DNA from: Lumbricus rubellus
Taxonomy: Eukaryota; Annelida; Clitellata; Crassiclitellata; Lumbricidae
Direction: 5' to 3'
DNA: 64,000 nucleotides
Assembly: GCA_945859605.1 (NCBI GenBank)
Contig: OX243824.1
Span: forward strand, 25,721,314-25,785,313
Notes under the pieces: model-generated
What the model was told of the DNA's origin: nothing
What the model saw: the letters and a program-made list of their open reading frames with translations, nothing else
Database searches by the model: none
Part shown: piece after piece, positions 24,301 to 33,961 of the stretch
How the letters are laid out: every line of letters starts with the position of its first letter
How positions within the stretch are numbered: position 1 is the first letter of the stretch
Position numbers and translations under genes: made by a program

Positions 24301-27300
24301 TATACAATTATACTGTACATACAGAATTTATAAATTTGTGAATTTGATTGAGAGAATTGCCAAAAACATTGCTTGTAATAAAAAATTTAATAGTAAAAAT
24401 TGGACGAGTTAACTCGGGGATCACGGTAAAGGGGTTAAAATTATGTAATTATTTTCAATTGTGTTGCTGTAATAGGTTAAGTATTTCATTGTTTTTTATA
24501 TGCTTGTGTTTATTGTTCTTTGTTATGGATGTTCCAATAATTAACAGGTAAATATAAAGGTGATTGTTTTGTTCGTAGGGTTGTGTTGATTGGTTCTGTG
24601 CCAGGAAGACATATTGGTGAGAAGAAAAGTCACTTTGGTCACCTCAAACTTAAAAAGGTTATTGTAATTATATTCTAATGATAATGGTATAGTTGTAAAA
24701 AAGGTTTTTTTAAATTTTTTCTCAAAAAACATCTTTTTTTTTTTTTTTTTTTTTTTTCCCATCGTTTTTTATCGTTTTTTCTTTTTTCTTTAACTTTATT
24801 TATTCATTTACTTTCTGTTATTATTTTCCTTAATTTTAATTTTGTCTGGTATTTCTTATGTTTTCCGCCAACTCTCAAGGATTCAGATAACTAAAGTCAT
24901 TATTTCATCGTTTAACATCATCATTTAAGAGATAGCCTGCGTGTATTAGGGTCCTAACCAAGGTTTTCAAAGTTAAAATGCGGTTTTAGATGTAGCAAAG
25001 TCAAATTATTTTCCGTTTCCGTTTTTTATCGTTTTTTTGTCGTTTTTTTTTTTTTTAATAAAACGACGGTTTTTTCCGTCTTTTATTCCGTTTCCATCGT
25101 TTTTTATGGATAATGGTCATTGATTGTATTAATAATCTTCGTTTAATTTCAAACTTACAAACCACCAAAGGCAGATGCCATTGTTTGTTTGTTTGTATGT
25201 GCACTTGTTATAGCGCCCCTTCAAACTCTCTCTCTACTCAGAGGCGCTCCAGAAGGCAGCACGGACACTGCATCGGAGTTTCACGCCGAAGCGCTGAGCA
25301 ATTGTCCTTACGCGGCGAGGTGGATTCGAACCTTGAACCTTCCGGCTCCAAGGCATTGACGCCACCACTATACCACCGCTCCCCACAAATAGTCATTAAT
25401 TGTATTAATAATGGTCATTAATTGTATGAATAATCTTCATTTAATTTCAAACTGACCACCAAGGCAGAAGGTCTATCTGCCTTTGTTGTAACGTAAATTA
25501 CTGCATGTTAGAAATTCATGTCACTTCTGATAACTTGGTCTGTGCTTTTGTTTGTTTCACATTCGCAAAGGTCTTGCAGGAGTCAGGACCGGACAGTAAA
25601 GCTGTTTCCGGTTGGTCAGTAATCGGTCAGTTTTCGAGTGTTGGGTCACTTGGAGCATCAGCTGATGCATGGCTGACCTCGGAGTGGTTGCCCAGTCTTT
25701 CTTCGGCTAAGGGAGCCAGTGCAGAGAAGGCCAAACTCCAGCTGGTTCGTATATGGAGTATATATACTTCGTTTATTCAAGAAAAATTAACTTGACAGAC
25801 CGCAACTTATTACATGACGAAAAATACAAGTGGACTAAATAAAAAAAGAACACGAGAGATGAAATTAAAGTCATCTTTTTCTAGGCAGTTGTTGACATGT
25901 GTATTTTAAGCGGGAAATTCAGCAAACGCGTCTCTGAACTTGCTGTGTATAAAGAGTTTTTAAAGCATTTGCATATGTTAGGCAAGGTTTGATATGAAAT
26001 ATATTCATTATTCAACACTGATCGGAAAAATTCTGATTTGTGAGATATTTAAAATAGATTGGTTTTTCATTTTTCCTCTTTTCTCATCCATTTAAATTTT
26101 TTTATGTAACCTTGTTTATTGATGGTCCATAATTTTTTTAAAATTTTATTTATTTTCATCTCAAAACCGTTAGGCCTACATTGTCTCCATAGCCTACTTT
26201 CAAGGATTCAGCTAATATATATGTCACTATATTTAAGACCTAGTTATTATTTACTTTCCTACACTCAAGGTGAACTCCTCATTTCTCGAGCACGAACCGC
26301 TCTTTGTCAGCACCATGCTTCTCTGTATTGGCCCCATGATATGGAATGTGCTTCCACTGTCTATCCTCCTTATTATGCTTTGGGTTTGCTCATATCATAG
26401 TCCCTGTCCTTTTCTTTGTCCTTTTCCTTGTCCTTTTGTCCTTTTTTGTCCTTTTCTTTGTCTTTTCTCAGTCCTTTTCAGCCGTGGTTGGGTCGGAGCG
26501 CTCCTGAGTAACTATAATACCTAACTAGGCCTTAAATATAGTGACATAACCTTGAAGGGTGCTATATAAATCTTCATAATGAATGAATGAATGAAAAAAT
26601 CAAGCATACGAGATGTTTAGGATTTGTTTTGTTTAAATTCGAAAGGTCTTTCCATCAAAGGAGAATGTCCGTTGCAGTCTTGAAGGTTATCCCGCTGGTG
26701 CGTCGATACCGTACAGTATTCACACGGCTCGAAGGCAACCGTTCTTCAACTCTTTCTTACAGTACGTTTTACCATTTTACGTTTTACCATTTTACGTTTT
26801 ACCATTTTACGTTTTACCATTTCTCGTGTGTACACTGTATACATCTAAGTGATCAAATGTTGAGCTTTTGTCCAGTTACGTAGGTCAGGACTTTTTTAAA
26901 GGAATATGTAAAAATAATTGGAAATTAATCTATTAATTCTTATTAATTCTTATTAATGAGTTCATCTAGTCGGGGAAAGTACGCCCAGTGTCAGAGCTCT
27001 TGCAAATATACAGGAATAGCACCTAGGAGGCACGACCATGCCAAAGCGGATTATCAGATTAATTAACAGTTAAAATGTGCAGCCCTATGAGCTGTAATTA
27101 TAATTGCATAACCCGTATTGACATGAATGAATTTTATTTTTGTCTTTGAATGTACATGGTATTGCTTATGTATAATATCATGTGTAGCTCACAATGAAGT
27201 CTGCAACTGAGAATTAAAGTCGGTGCTTACTTACTTGCAGTCAGTGGAAGTCGAGTTGTCGAGGGAGAAGTCGTGCTGCTCCTCACATCAAGACTTACGC

Positions 27301-27404
27301 TCGATCGTCACCTGATGGGACACGACTTGCGTGGTGTCTTGTTACAAGGTTCAACCGCACTTCGTTCTTTTCTACTCTGTTATAATAAGAATAAGAATAA
27401 GAAC

Positions 27405-27449
<45 letters not shown>

Positions 27450-29949
27450 CTTTGTTTGATTTCAAACTGACATAACGCAGAATGATTACAATCCATTGTA
27501 TGAACATTCTATAGGATTAGGTTCAAACCGTTCTATAGGAATTAGGTGCAGACCATTATGTAGGATTAGGTAAAGACCATTCTATAAGATTAGGTACAAC
27601 ACCATTCTATGTTTCTAGGTACAGACCATTCTATGGTATTCGGGATTGCCTCAAGCATATGTATGTAGATGGCGATGGTGTATTTCCGGATTTCTGCATA
27701 CATATTGGATGACCCAATTATCCAACGATTGTGGCTTCAATTGTGCTGAGGAGACTCTAAAGCAACACGGGAAAGTTGTTTCGCACATAAGATTCAAGCC
27801 CTTGAAGCTTGATAAATAAAATAAATGTGAAGTTGAATGTTTCATGCCACTTTCTCCTAATTGTATTTAACGGATTTTATCCTATTCAGTGTGTTTTGTT
27901 ATGGTCACTTAACATGACCAATTAAATTATGTTTGGATTTGTAAATTTTGTTTTAGTGCCAACATGTCAAAAGCTGCGTGGGGATCATTGGAAAAGAACG
28001 GGACACAGTTTCTGACGCGTGCTTATGAGCTCGGTGTTCTCTTTCTGCCTTGTCATTTTGTAAGTTTTTTATGTGGATCTTGTACATATATTTTTGCTTG
28101 TTTAGTAAGGCTGTTATGACATACCTCTCTTTTCTGTGCACACAGCTACAAGGCCTAATTACATAATTTTGGTGACATAATTACATGATGTTGATGACCT
28201 AATTACTTGATGTTGATGACCTAATTACATGATGTTGACGACCTAATTGCCTGATGTCGATGACCTAGTTACATGATGTTCATGACCTAATTACATGATG
28301 TTGACCTAATTACATGATGTTCATGACCTGCTTGCGTAATGTTTATGACCTAATTACATGATGCTGATGACCTGATTGCATTTATGTTGGTGACCTAATT
28401 ACATTTGTGTTTTTGACCTAATTACATAATATTGATGACCTACTTAGTACTTACATGATGTTGATGACCTAATTACATAATGTTGATGGCCTTCAATGCG
28501 CGTAATGACTAACCTTTAAAGGATACACAGTAAGCACGAAAATAATATACTGTGGAAGATCATAAATTTTCTTCTTTTGTTTGTGTTTCCAGGATATGGA
28601 TAGTTTTATCGTTGCTGGTCCAACTTCGTATGAGAAGCTGGAGGATGGAAGCAATTGTCCATTCCCATTTCCGTTCGATCTTCCGCCAACACCTTATGCC
28701 AGAGATGGTAGATAACTGTATCATTCATTCATTCATTCATTAAATGAATTTGTGTAGCTCTTCTTCAAGGGGACTACTCAGAGGCGCTCCCAACTGTGTT
28801 CATCAGGCTTTAATTATTGTGTTGGTCAATCCAACTTGGATTATCCTGTAGTTTAAGTTGATAAATTATTTATTTTTTTGCCTTCATTGCCGTACTTGAC
28901 TTTGGTAAGTAAGCTGTCTACAAATGTCCATGATAACGTTCAACAATCCAGCTTCCATTGGATGAAAAATTTCATCAAATGAAATTCTGTTTAGGCAAGA
29001 TGTATTGTCAATTTGTCATCAATTCAACTTCTATTATCAATTTTTTCATCAGTCCAATTTCTATCAATTAAGAATCTTTCCCTATAATTCCGCTTCTATT
29101 TAGGCAGAAACACTTCATCAGCATGAAACATTGTGCTTTGAGGAACTATAATAATTGTTGTTGAATTTTGTATGCAATTTATCATACGCCTATAATATCA
29201 CACACCCAGTGACCAACAACCGTTATGCGGCACTAAACGGTTACTGACCTTCAACTGAATGCTGTTGGTGACACTAACTATATTCAACCAGTGCTTTTAT
29301 CGTTAATCTCAACCTAGTTGATCATTGTTTACATGCAAAGTTGTCTTATAGACACAGAATGCAGTGTTCAAACAACTTCCACCATGTCTTCTCCGTGGCT
29401 GGCCCTGTGACCTAGAATGGGTTTCCTACTATCTTCACAAAATGCCTATTGGTCTTTCTGTCTCATTTCTCACTGGTTCTTAATTAAAGCCTGATGAACA
29501 GACCATGGAGAAGTCACTACTCATCAGAGTATAATTTGGTATGAGCATAAGCTGGGAAGTAAACTGTGAATTCTTGAATTCTTTGAGCATTGGCCTTGAG
29601 TTGAGTTTGCATCTAGGTTTATTGGTCTAATTCAGGGCTGTTTTAAAGAAATTTTTAGAACTGCACAACTCCTTTTCTTTCCCATTATCCATGGTCAATT
29701 ACTTCCAGTCAGAGGAAAATGACCTTTTTTGCTAGTCTTAGCTGTACAGAAGTGCTTCTACAAACTGCACATTTTGTGTACAACTGCACGTTAAAATAGC
29801 CCTGTTATAATTAGCATTTGTGTCTCAGCATTTCATTAATTTTCTTGAGTCGGTTGTTTCTGTGTTTTGCTGCAGATAAGCCGTGGATCTGGGATGTTCC
29901 ATACACCGATAAACCTGACAGCAACGGAAATATCTGGTCACCTTCATAA
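17906..29949 (+). CDS. TDP1: Tyrosyl-DNA phosphodiesterase 1 with N-terminal PBZ zinc finger (14 exons)
   Basis: The enzyme cleaves the 3'-phosphotyrosyl bond left by stalled topoisomerase I, in nuclear DNA repair. Exons: 17906-18332, 18887-19084, 20828-20871, 21277-21332, 22069-22200, 23186-23278, 23780-23947, 24579-24657, 25571-25744, 26646-26761, 27241-27348, 27957-28059, 28593-28707, 29876-29949. They join in frame to 1887 nt, 628 residues plus TAA (human TDP1 is 608). All introns are GT-AG. Residues 1-118 are Ser/Lys/Asp-rich and look disordered. A PBZ finger has C122, C128, H135 and H141. The phospholipase-D-like fold starts near residue 185. Catalytic set 1 is H285-x-K287 and N305; set 2 is H511-x-K513, N534 and E556, with the same spacing as human H263/K265/N283 and H493/K495/N516/E538. 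The end NGNIWSPS matches the family C-terminus. The start is the first ATG of the open frame. No promoter element or AATAAA signal was recognised. Weakest junctions: introns 8 and 9 (donors GTTATT and GTTCGT, acceptors ending AAAG). Confidence 0.95.
18513..18735 (+). mobile_element. tRNA-derived SINE (family A), TDP1 intron 1
   Basis: It is collinear with the copy at 21497: GTGGGTATGTTCGTTGCC, a degenerate B box (AGTTCAAATCC), CTTGGACAAGTCCTTTACTC, then GTGCTATGACAAGTGCACAT and an ACATACA tail. Confidence 0.8.
18887..19084 (+). CDS. TDP1: TDP1 exon 2 (linker and start of catalytic region)
   Basis: The acceptor is TTTGCAG and the donor GTATGT, phase 1. It encodes a linker with the basic patch KKQR, then [17 protein letters not shown], which aligns with the family block FxFYLTRVxGxxxKYN that opens the catalytic domain. 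Confidence 0.93.
19111..19189. mobile_element. TTAA-flanked MITE (piggyBac-like), TDP1 intron 2
   Basis: TTAACCCTTTGAACCCG at the left and CGGGTTCAAAGGGTTAA at the right form a hairpin with TTAA at both edges, the piggyBac target. It is 79 bp long. Confidence 0.65.
19195..20660. repeat. Intronic tandem duplication, second copy split by a transposon
   Basis: Copy 1 is 19195-19390 (196 bp). Copy 2 starts at 19391 and resumes after the insertion at 20567, ending at 20660. Both begin CATTTCATACATGTCTCACA and end GTGTTGTGGAAGGCAAC. Confidence 0.9.
19502..20566. mobile_element. hAT-like element (CATAGGCGCCGA ends), TDP1 intron 2
   Basis: The ends are CATAGGCGCCGA and TCGGCGCCCATG. The target-site duplication CTCAGGTG at 19494-19501 and 20567-20574 is perfect. 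A full-length second copy lies at 59195-60292 in the same orientation. No transposase was seen. Confidence 0.92.
20828..20871 (+). CDS. TDP1: TDP1 exon 3
   Basis: This 44-nt exon encodes [15 protein letters not shown], matching human DILSPLFGTLVSSAQ. The acceptor is CTCTTCAG and the donor GTTAGT, phase 0. Confidence 0.9.
21277..21332 (+). CDS. TDP1: TDP1 exon 4
   Basis: It encodes [18 protein letters not shown], nearly identical to the family block that follows SAQ. The acceptor is AATTGTAG and the donor GTCAGT, phase 2. Confidence 0.92.
21497..21692 (+). mobile_element. tRNA-derived SINE (family A), TDP1 intron 4
   Basis: It has a B box GGTTCGAATCC at 21541-21551, then CTTGGGCAAGTCCTTCACTC, GGAGCGCCTCTGAGTAGTGA, GGGGTGCTGTAACAAGTGCA and a CATACAAAAAAA tail. 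This is the best-preserved copy. Confidence 0.85.
22069..22200 (+). CDS. TDP1: TDP1 exon 5 (first catalytic His)
   Basis: It encodes RPLLVVHG, through [17 protein letters not shown], and the first two bases of the following Thr codon. H285 is the predicted nucleophile (human H263). The acceptor is TTTTCTAG and the donor GTACGT, phase 2. Confidence 0.94.
22363..22702. mobile_element. hAT-Charlie-like MITE, TDP1 intron 5
   Basis: The ends are CAGGGGTGTCAAA and TTTGACACCCCTG. The target-site duplication GTCTAAGA at 22355-22362 and 22703-22710 is perfect. The interior has repeated GGCGGGCCAG blocks. Confidence 0.95.
23186..23278 (+). CDS. TDP1: TDP1 exon 6 (first catalytic Lys and Asn)
   Basis: It completes HTK and continues [19 protein letters not shown] with K287 and N305, 18 residues apart as in human. 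It ends DWYQKSQ. The acceptor is TTTTCTAG and the donor GTGAGA, phase 2. Confidence 0.94.
23348..23545. mobile_element. Dispersed repeat with CATT tail, TDP1 intron 6
   Basis: It has (CATT)n-like sequence, then TATATAGTGCCCCTTCAAG, CCACTCAGAGGTACTCCCAG and a body ending near GACTATTCCAGGTAGATAGA. It belongs to the family seen at 24090, 28715, 42727, 46742, 47130 and 60605. Confidence 0.7.
23780..23947 (+). CDS. TDP1: TDP1 exon 7
   Basis: It encodes [12 protein letters not shown], through [13 protein letters not shown] and [16 protein letters not shown], matching the human stretch from WLSPLYPRI to the HKHDLSE helix. The acceptor is GTGTTAG and the donor GTTAGT, phase 2. Confidence 0.92.
24090..24292. 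mobile_element. Dispersed repeat (TATATAGCGCCTCTTCAAG family), TDP1 intron 7
   Basis: (TCAA)n, then TTTATATAGCGCCTCTTCAA, CTACTCAGAGGCGCTCCCGG and a body with GTCCATTCCAGGTTGTTGGA. The TATAGCGC end resembles tails shared by SINEs and L2/CR1-type LINEs, which is an inference. Confidence 0.72.
24579..24657 (+). CDS. TDP1: TDP1 exon 8
   Basis: It encodes [20 protein letters not shown] and then HLKLKK, matching VYLIGSTPGRF and WGHFRLKK. The acceptor is GTTCGTAG; the donor GTTATT is weak, phase 0. Confidence 0.88.
25188..25388 (-). mobile_element. tRNA-derived SINE (family A), reverse orientation, TDP1 intron 8
   Basis: The reverse complement carries the B box GGTTCGAATCCACC, GCTCAGCGCTTCGGCG, GAGCGCCTCTGAGTAG and a GTGCACATACAAAC tail. 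Confidence 0.85.
25571..25744 (+). CDS. TDP1: TDP1 exon 9
   Basis: It encodes VLQESG and then [20 protein letters not shown], matching [19 protein letters not shown]. The start was set at 25571 because the spacing between KK and the GQF block then equals the human spacing. A better-looking acceptor nine bases downstream would remove only VLQ. The donor GTTCGT is weak, phase 0. Confidence 0.87.
26487..26595. mobile_element. Dispersed repeat fragment with (GAAT)n tail, TDP1 intron 9
   Basis: GGAGCGCTCCTGAGTAAC is followed by AAGGGTGCTATATAAATC and (AATG)n. It is the reverse orientation of the family at 24090. Confidence 0.65.
26646..26761 (+). CDS. TDP1: TDP1 exon 10
   Basis: It encodes [20 protein letters not shown] and continues to the PYS and FFNSFL blocks, matching [19 protein letters not shown]. 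The acceptor is CGAAAG and the donor GTACGT, phase 2. A four-unit short tandem repeat starts right at the donor. Confidence 0.88.
26762..26821. repeat. Short tandem repeat next to the exon 10 donor
   Basis: Four copies of a 15-bp unit, ACGTTTTACCATTTT. The first unit supplies part of the intron 10 donor region. Confidence 0.9.
27241..27348 (+). CDS. TDP1: TDP1 exon 11 (second catalytic His and Lys)
   Basis: It encodes [20 protein letters not shown] and on to WCLVT. H511 and K513 form the second HxK; H511 corresponds to human H493, the residue altered in SCAN1. The acceptor is ACTTGCAG and the donor GTTCAA, phase 2. Confidence 0.93.
27403..27449. repeat. (AAT)n microsatellite, TDP1 intron 11
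   Basis: A run of AAT/ATA triplets preceded by AATAAG repeats. Confidence 0.95.
27507..27645. repeat. Degenerate tandem repeat, TDP1 intron 11
   Basis: About five copies of an approximately 28-bp unit with CATTCTATAGGATTAGGT and ACAGAC. Confidence 0.85.
27957..28059 (+). CDS. TDP1: TDP1 exon 12 (second catalytic Asn and Glu)
   Basis: It encodes [20 protein letters not shown] and [15 protein letters not shown]534 and E556 correspond to human N516 and E538. The acceptor is GTTTTAG and the donor a consensus GTAAGT, phase 0. Confidence 0.95.
28150..28495. repeat. 22-bp minisatellite, TDP1 intron 12
   Basis: About fifteen copies of GATGTTGATGACCTAATTAC plus two bases, with variants, fill most of the intron. 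Confidence 0.92.
28593..28707 (+). CDS. TDP1: TDP1 exon 13
   Basis: It encodes [20 protein letters not shown] and the proline-rich block [15 protein letters not shown], matching human FPVPYDLPPELYGSKD. The acceptor is GTTTCCAG and the donor GTAGAT, phase 1. Confidence 0.92.
28715..28800. mobile_element. Dispersed repeat fragment with (ATTC)n, TDP1 intron 13
   Basis: (ATTC)n is followed by AATTTGTGTAGCTCTTCTTC and CTACTCAGAGGCGCTCCCAA, the 24090 family. Confidence 0.7.
28970..29125. repeat. Fragment related to the 14621-15905 element, TDP1 intron 13
   Basis: It has repeated TCATCAATTCAACTTCTAT-type blocks, the reverse of the AGAAGTTGGATTGATGAA blocks in the palindromic element. The boundaries are uncertain. 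Confidence 0.45.
29633..29804. mobile_element. hAT-like MITE (CAGGGCTTTTTTAA family), TDP1 intron 13
   Basis: The ends are CAGGGCTGTTTTAAAG and TTAAAATAGCCCTG. Flanks GTCTAATT and TTATAATT match at 6 of 8. It carries the shared ACTGCACATTTTGTGTACAA block. Confidence 0.88.
29876..29949 (+). CDS. TDP1: TDP1 exon 14 (C-terminus and stop)
   Basis: It encodes [20 protein letters not shown] and SPS, then TAA, matching RPWIWNIPY and the GNMWVPS terminus. The acceptor is GCTGCAG. Confidence 0.95.
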
Positions 29950-30169
29950 CTGACCAGAAACTAACTTAAAAATTAATCAAGTCATTGCACTCTGCCATAA
30001 TCTCATCGGACTCGGACATATCAGCAAATGGATTTTGTATTGTATTGTGTATGACCATTCATAGTAAAGGGCTTCTCTACGCAAAAGTCTTTCAGAAGCG
30101 CTCTCAGTGCGACAAGGCAGGATTAGAGGCGAGAGAGGAAAGGCTACCAGAGAAAAAGGCAGAGCTCCA

Positions 30170-30290
30170 GAATAGGGACGGATACAGAAATTTTTCAAGG
30201 GGGGGCAAAAATTTTAGGTCTTGGGTTGAAAAAATTTCTGTTGCCTTTTCGCCGAAAATGTGATTACTTTTTGGGTCGTATGCTCACACC
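30170..30290. mobile_element. Truncated MITE end (GGGACGGATACAG family)
   Basis: It starts TAGGGACGGATACAGAAATT and has a poly-G stretch, like the left part of the 3739-4072 element. No right end was found. Confidence 0.55.
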
Positions 30291-30639
30291 TTTTCCTGCT
30301 GCATTGGTTGGCAAGAAATTTCTGGAATAAGCTACAGCTCTGGCATCTCGTGACATTGACACAGTCTTCTTGAAGTTACGCTTACTTTAGTCTAGGCTAC
30401 CTCTATTCTGTAAGTGCTCGAAAACCATTTGGTTCAATCCTTGTCCTCCGTTATTATAAATAATGTCGATAGCGTCTAAGTCGTTTCAGCGGCGCTATAC
30501 AAATCTCTGACTACATTCATTGCATTGACAGTTCAGAATTGCACAACTTTAAATATACCAGTTGGCCTCACAGAAAGATCTTTGTATTGGTAAATGTGTA
30601 GTTTAACTTCGTATTTCATTCGCCTATTTTAGGCTATTT

Positions 30640-30890
30640 TTGATCAATCCAACTTCTTATCAATCCAACTTCTAGTTTGGCAAGAATCCTTCTCATCGGT
30701 CCCTCTTCTAATTAAACAGCAATTTTTTAACAGTAACTCCTAAGCTTATATAATTTAAGTAAAGATTGATTTTCATCAATAGGCCTACAGCTTGGAGGTT
30801 CTCCAGGAATAGGCCTAAAAGGCCTATCATCAATCCCACTTGTATTTAAGCCTAGCAAGCAATCTTTTCGTCAATCTAACTTGCACTCGA
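30640..30890. repeat. Fragment related to the 14621-15905 element
   Basis: It has repeated ATCAATCCAACTTCTA-type blocks and GGCAAGAATCCTTCTCATC, in the same style as 28970-29125. Confidence 0.4.
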
Positions 30891-31871
30891 CCATTGCTGA
30901 AACCCATGCAATGGTGAATAATTCACGACGCTAAACTACACGTTTACCAGATCTTTTATGACTTGGACCTCGGCCTAATCATTTGATCAATCGGAGTGAA
31001 CCGAATGACTGCTTGTATTGGTATTTGCTCAGACAGACATAAACGAAATTGACGCCTATCCACATAGATTACGTAACATGTCATTGGTCACATACTCTCG
31101 ACGACATTTCATCCTATATACTCTCGAAGACATCCAATCAAGCTTTCGCGTCTTATAGACGAACGCGTACAATATGCAATCTTTCACTGCGAATATTCGC
31201 CCAGTGGTTCGCATCAGACTCTTAATACATCCAGATCATTCTGGCGAAAGATTATGGATCTGGCAGCTCAAACGTAGGCTAATAAATAATGCGTTGCAGC
31301 ATTACGTAATATGGCTTCAGTTTGGACACCCGTTCTCATAAATTTCCGGGTTTCTTAATATCAGTTACGGCTATAAACAGTGATTGGCTGAACCTACACC
31401 TTCAAATCTCGTGATCGTAATCTCCAAATTCCTAACGCCCAACTCAAAAGCCTTAGTTCCGGAGCACCAGCTTATTCTCGAGCGCTGCGTTGAGTCAGAA
31501 GGGTTGTCCGTGTAAGAGTAGTCCAAATGAGGTCCGGTTCGGACCGGTTTGTCAGAGGAGGCAGAGCAGCTGTCATTATCGTCTAGTAACCCATCTTGAA
31601 ACCTAGTCCTGCATTTCTTACGTCTTAACATGTTTTTCTGTCTTATCAGGGCCGTAAATCTGTTTCTAAATGTGGGGAGGGAAAATTCCTCTTCGGATTT
31701 GTGCGGAGTATATAATATATCTCCCTTAAGGAGCCCACCACTGAGTTCAGCGACATCCTAGGATAGTGTTAAAAAATTGTTGGTTCGCATCACTGGACAC
31801 AGCCTTTTATGTTCGGACTACAGTTAAACAACAAGACTAAGGTTCTCTTGCCAAATCAAAACAGTTTAAAG

Positions 31872-32205
31872 CAGTGGCTCCCAACCTTTTTTGACTTTAC
31901 AGTCACTTTTTTCTAAGCTGGAGGACACGAGGGCCACTTTTTCTTAGTTGTAGGACATTAGTGGCCACAAGGCTAAAATGTAATTAACTAAAAGCATATA
32001 AAATTGTTATAGGCCTAATTGATTCAAAATAGAATGTTTGATGTTATTTATAGATGTTATAACAAAATAATTTGTCATAGAAAATAATTATGTGTTCTAT
32101 CCTGTCCAAATTGTCAATTTTTTCATATATTTTTTAAATTGTTTGATAGATAAGGGCCAGTTTTTTAGGCCTGGCGGGCCACTTTTGGCCCACGGGCCAC
32201 GGGTT
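31872..32205. mobile_element. hAT-Charlie-like fragment
   Basis: The left end is CAGTGGCTCCCAACCTTTTT, followed by repeated GGGCCAC blocks like those of the element at 22363. The matching right end is not recognisable. Confidence 0.6.
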
Positions 32206-33326
32206 AAAATATTTAGGCCTATTTAGTCGCTTAAATTAATTGCTTCTTCAATTTGACACTGCATCTGAAATGGTTAGGCCTAGTACTCGATGCTATTAGG
32301 CTTAGACATCCACCATAGCAACTCATCTGCAAGGTCTACTCTAAATTGAGATGTTACCCGCTTTTCTATATTCTTCAGTGTCATAATTATGTTTGATCGT
32401 CAACTCAGGGAAGTCGGTCATGATTCCTCTAACATGCGTTGACAATTAATGGGTTAAAACATGTATACATAAGAGTTCGTGGCACTTACCAGAACACAAC
32501 CCTGCTTGAATTGATTTCGAAAACGACAAAGATTAGGCGTAGACTGTTTTAATTATTTAACGCACAGCACTTCATTCGCGAATGTTGTTTAACATTATTT
32601 GTAATCCTCTTTTGGCCTATGGCCTAGTCGAATATGCGGTATAGGCCCTAATGTGGTCTCGAGATGAACTGATATGAGGCCTATTTCTTCTTTCAAATCT
32701 GAGAGCCCACACTCCCAATAGGATTGCCCTCTGTACTATATATACATGTTATGTAATCATTAATGCATTATGTTGTATTGTAGGCTATAGGAGGATTTAT
32801 AAAACACCTATTACAATACTAGCTATTCAAATGCCCTCTCAGCCCGAGGAAATAAGAAAGTCTTAAAGCAGCCGAAGTGCTCGAAGCCGTCACCCCCTAA
32901 CCCCCGAACGATATCTTACTAAGGATAGAGGGAAGGCCGAGAGGTCATTACTTAGAAGCGCATAGAAGGGTCCACAATGAAAGAGGCTGGGTGTTATGCC
33001 ATGGTATATAGTCCTTGCCCGAGGGACTAGAAGATCAAGTCGATCAGCAGACCGGAGCGGAAGAGACTGCGGAGAAGGGTTGGTGCATTAAGCCACAAAG
33101 GTATTTCACTGCCTGTCCATTTTGAGCTTATAATTATATATGTATGCTATATATGTATATATATATTATATTTATATAGCCTATATATCTGTCACATCAC
33201 ATCATAAATTTCTCCCGCTTTGTATTAATGAAGAAGAGATTTTATCATTCAATTTATACATTTACACCTCTTAATTCTTCTTCTGGTTCTCTGCCCCCAT
33301 GCAGGTTCGGCTGTCCATCGTCCTAT

Positions 33327-33961
33327 CGTCGGTCGAGAATTATAAGGCTCTATGTCCAAAAAGTACTATTCCGAGATATTCCAATTTGAAAGTTCAACAA
33401 TCAGGCACACAAACAAGAATGAAAATATTACAAATGTAAATGGGGGCTTTTGTTCATTTGTCAATGAAGTAACATTGTACATCGCAAAAAGATGTGAATA
33501 AAACGAGAAAACATTTTAATTAATTTTTTTAAAGAATGCCCCACGCCAAAAATGGACATAGAGCCTTATAATACTCAATGTTTACAGAATGCGTGGGCTG
33601 AACATAATTTTGGTTGGACTTGAATGCAGCGTTCGTATTTGCTATTGGACATAGAGCCTTATAATTCTCAAAAAGATGAAAACATGGGAGCCTTATAATT
33701 CTCAAAAAGATGAAAACATGGTACATAGAGCTTTATAATTCTCAAAAAGATGAAAACATGAGACATAGAGCCTTATAATTCTCAAAAAGATGAAAACACT
33801 GGACATAGAGCCTTTAAATTTTCTAAATATCTCTTTTAATATTGAAGATGAAGCTTAGATTCTTACAGGACATTATAGCCCTGAACAAGATCTACGTCAT
33901 GGTACCAAAAACTAAAAAATTTCAAAAAGTGGACATAGAGCCTTATAATTCTCAACCGACG
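33327..33961. mobile_element. MITE with a 4-bp target duplication and internally repeated terminal sequence
   Basis: The terminal inverted repeat is CGTCGGTCGAGAATTATAAG, continuing GCTCTATGTCC; the right copy differs at one base. Flanks are CTAT on both sides. The interrupted host sequence, otherwise present at about 11905-11965, shows the insertion point. The superfamily is undetermined. Confidence 0.82.
33651..33825. repeat. Tandem copies of the terminal sequence inside the 33327 element
   Basis: About five copies of a 37-42-bp unit (GAGCCTTATAATTCTC followed by AAAAAGATGAAAACATG). The first part is the terminal inverted repeat itself. Confidence 0.9.

Noticed and set aside
31371..31631. 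86-residue - strand frame with Ser/Asp-rich content
   Set aside because: It looks exon-like, but part (near 31464) matches short repeated blocks at 37617 and 38698, and no splice partner or homology was found.
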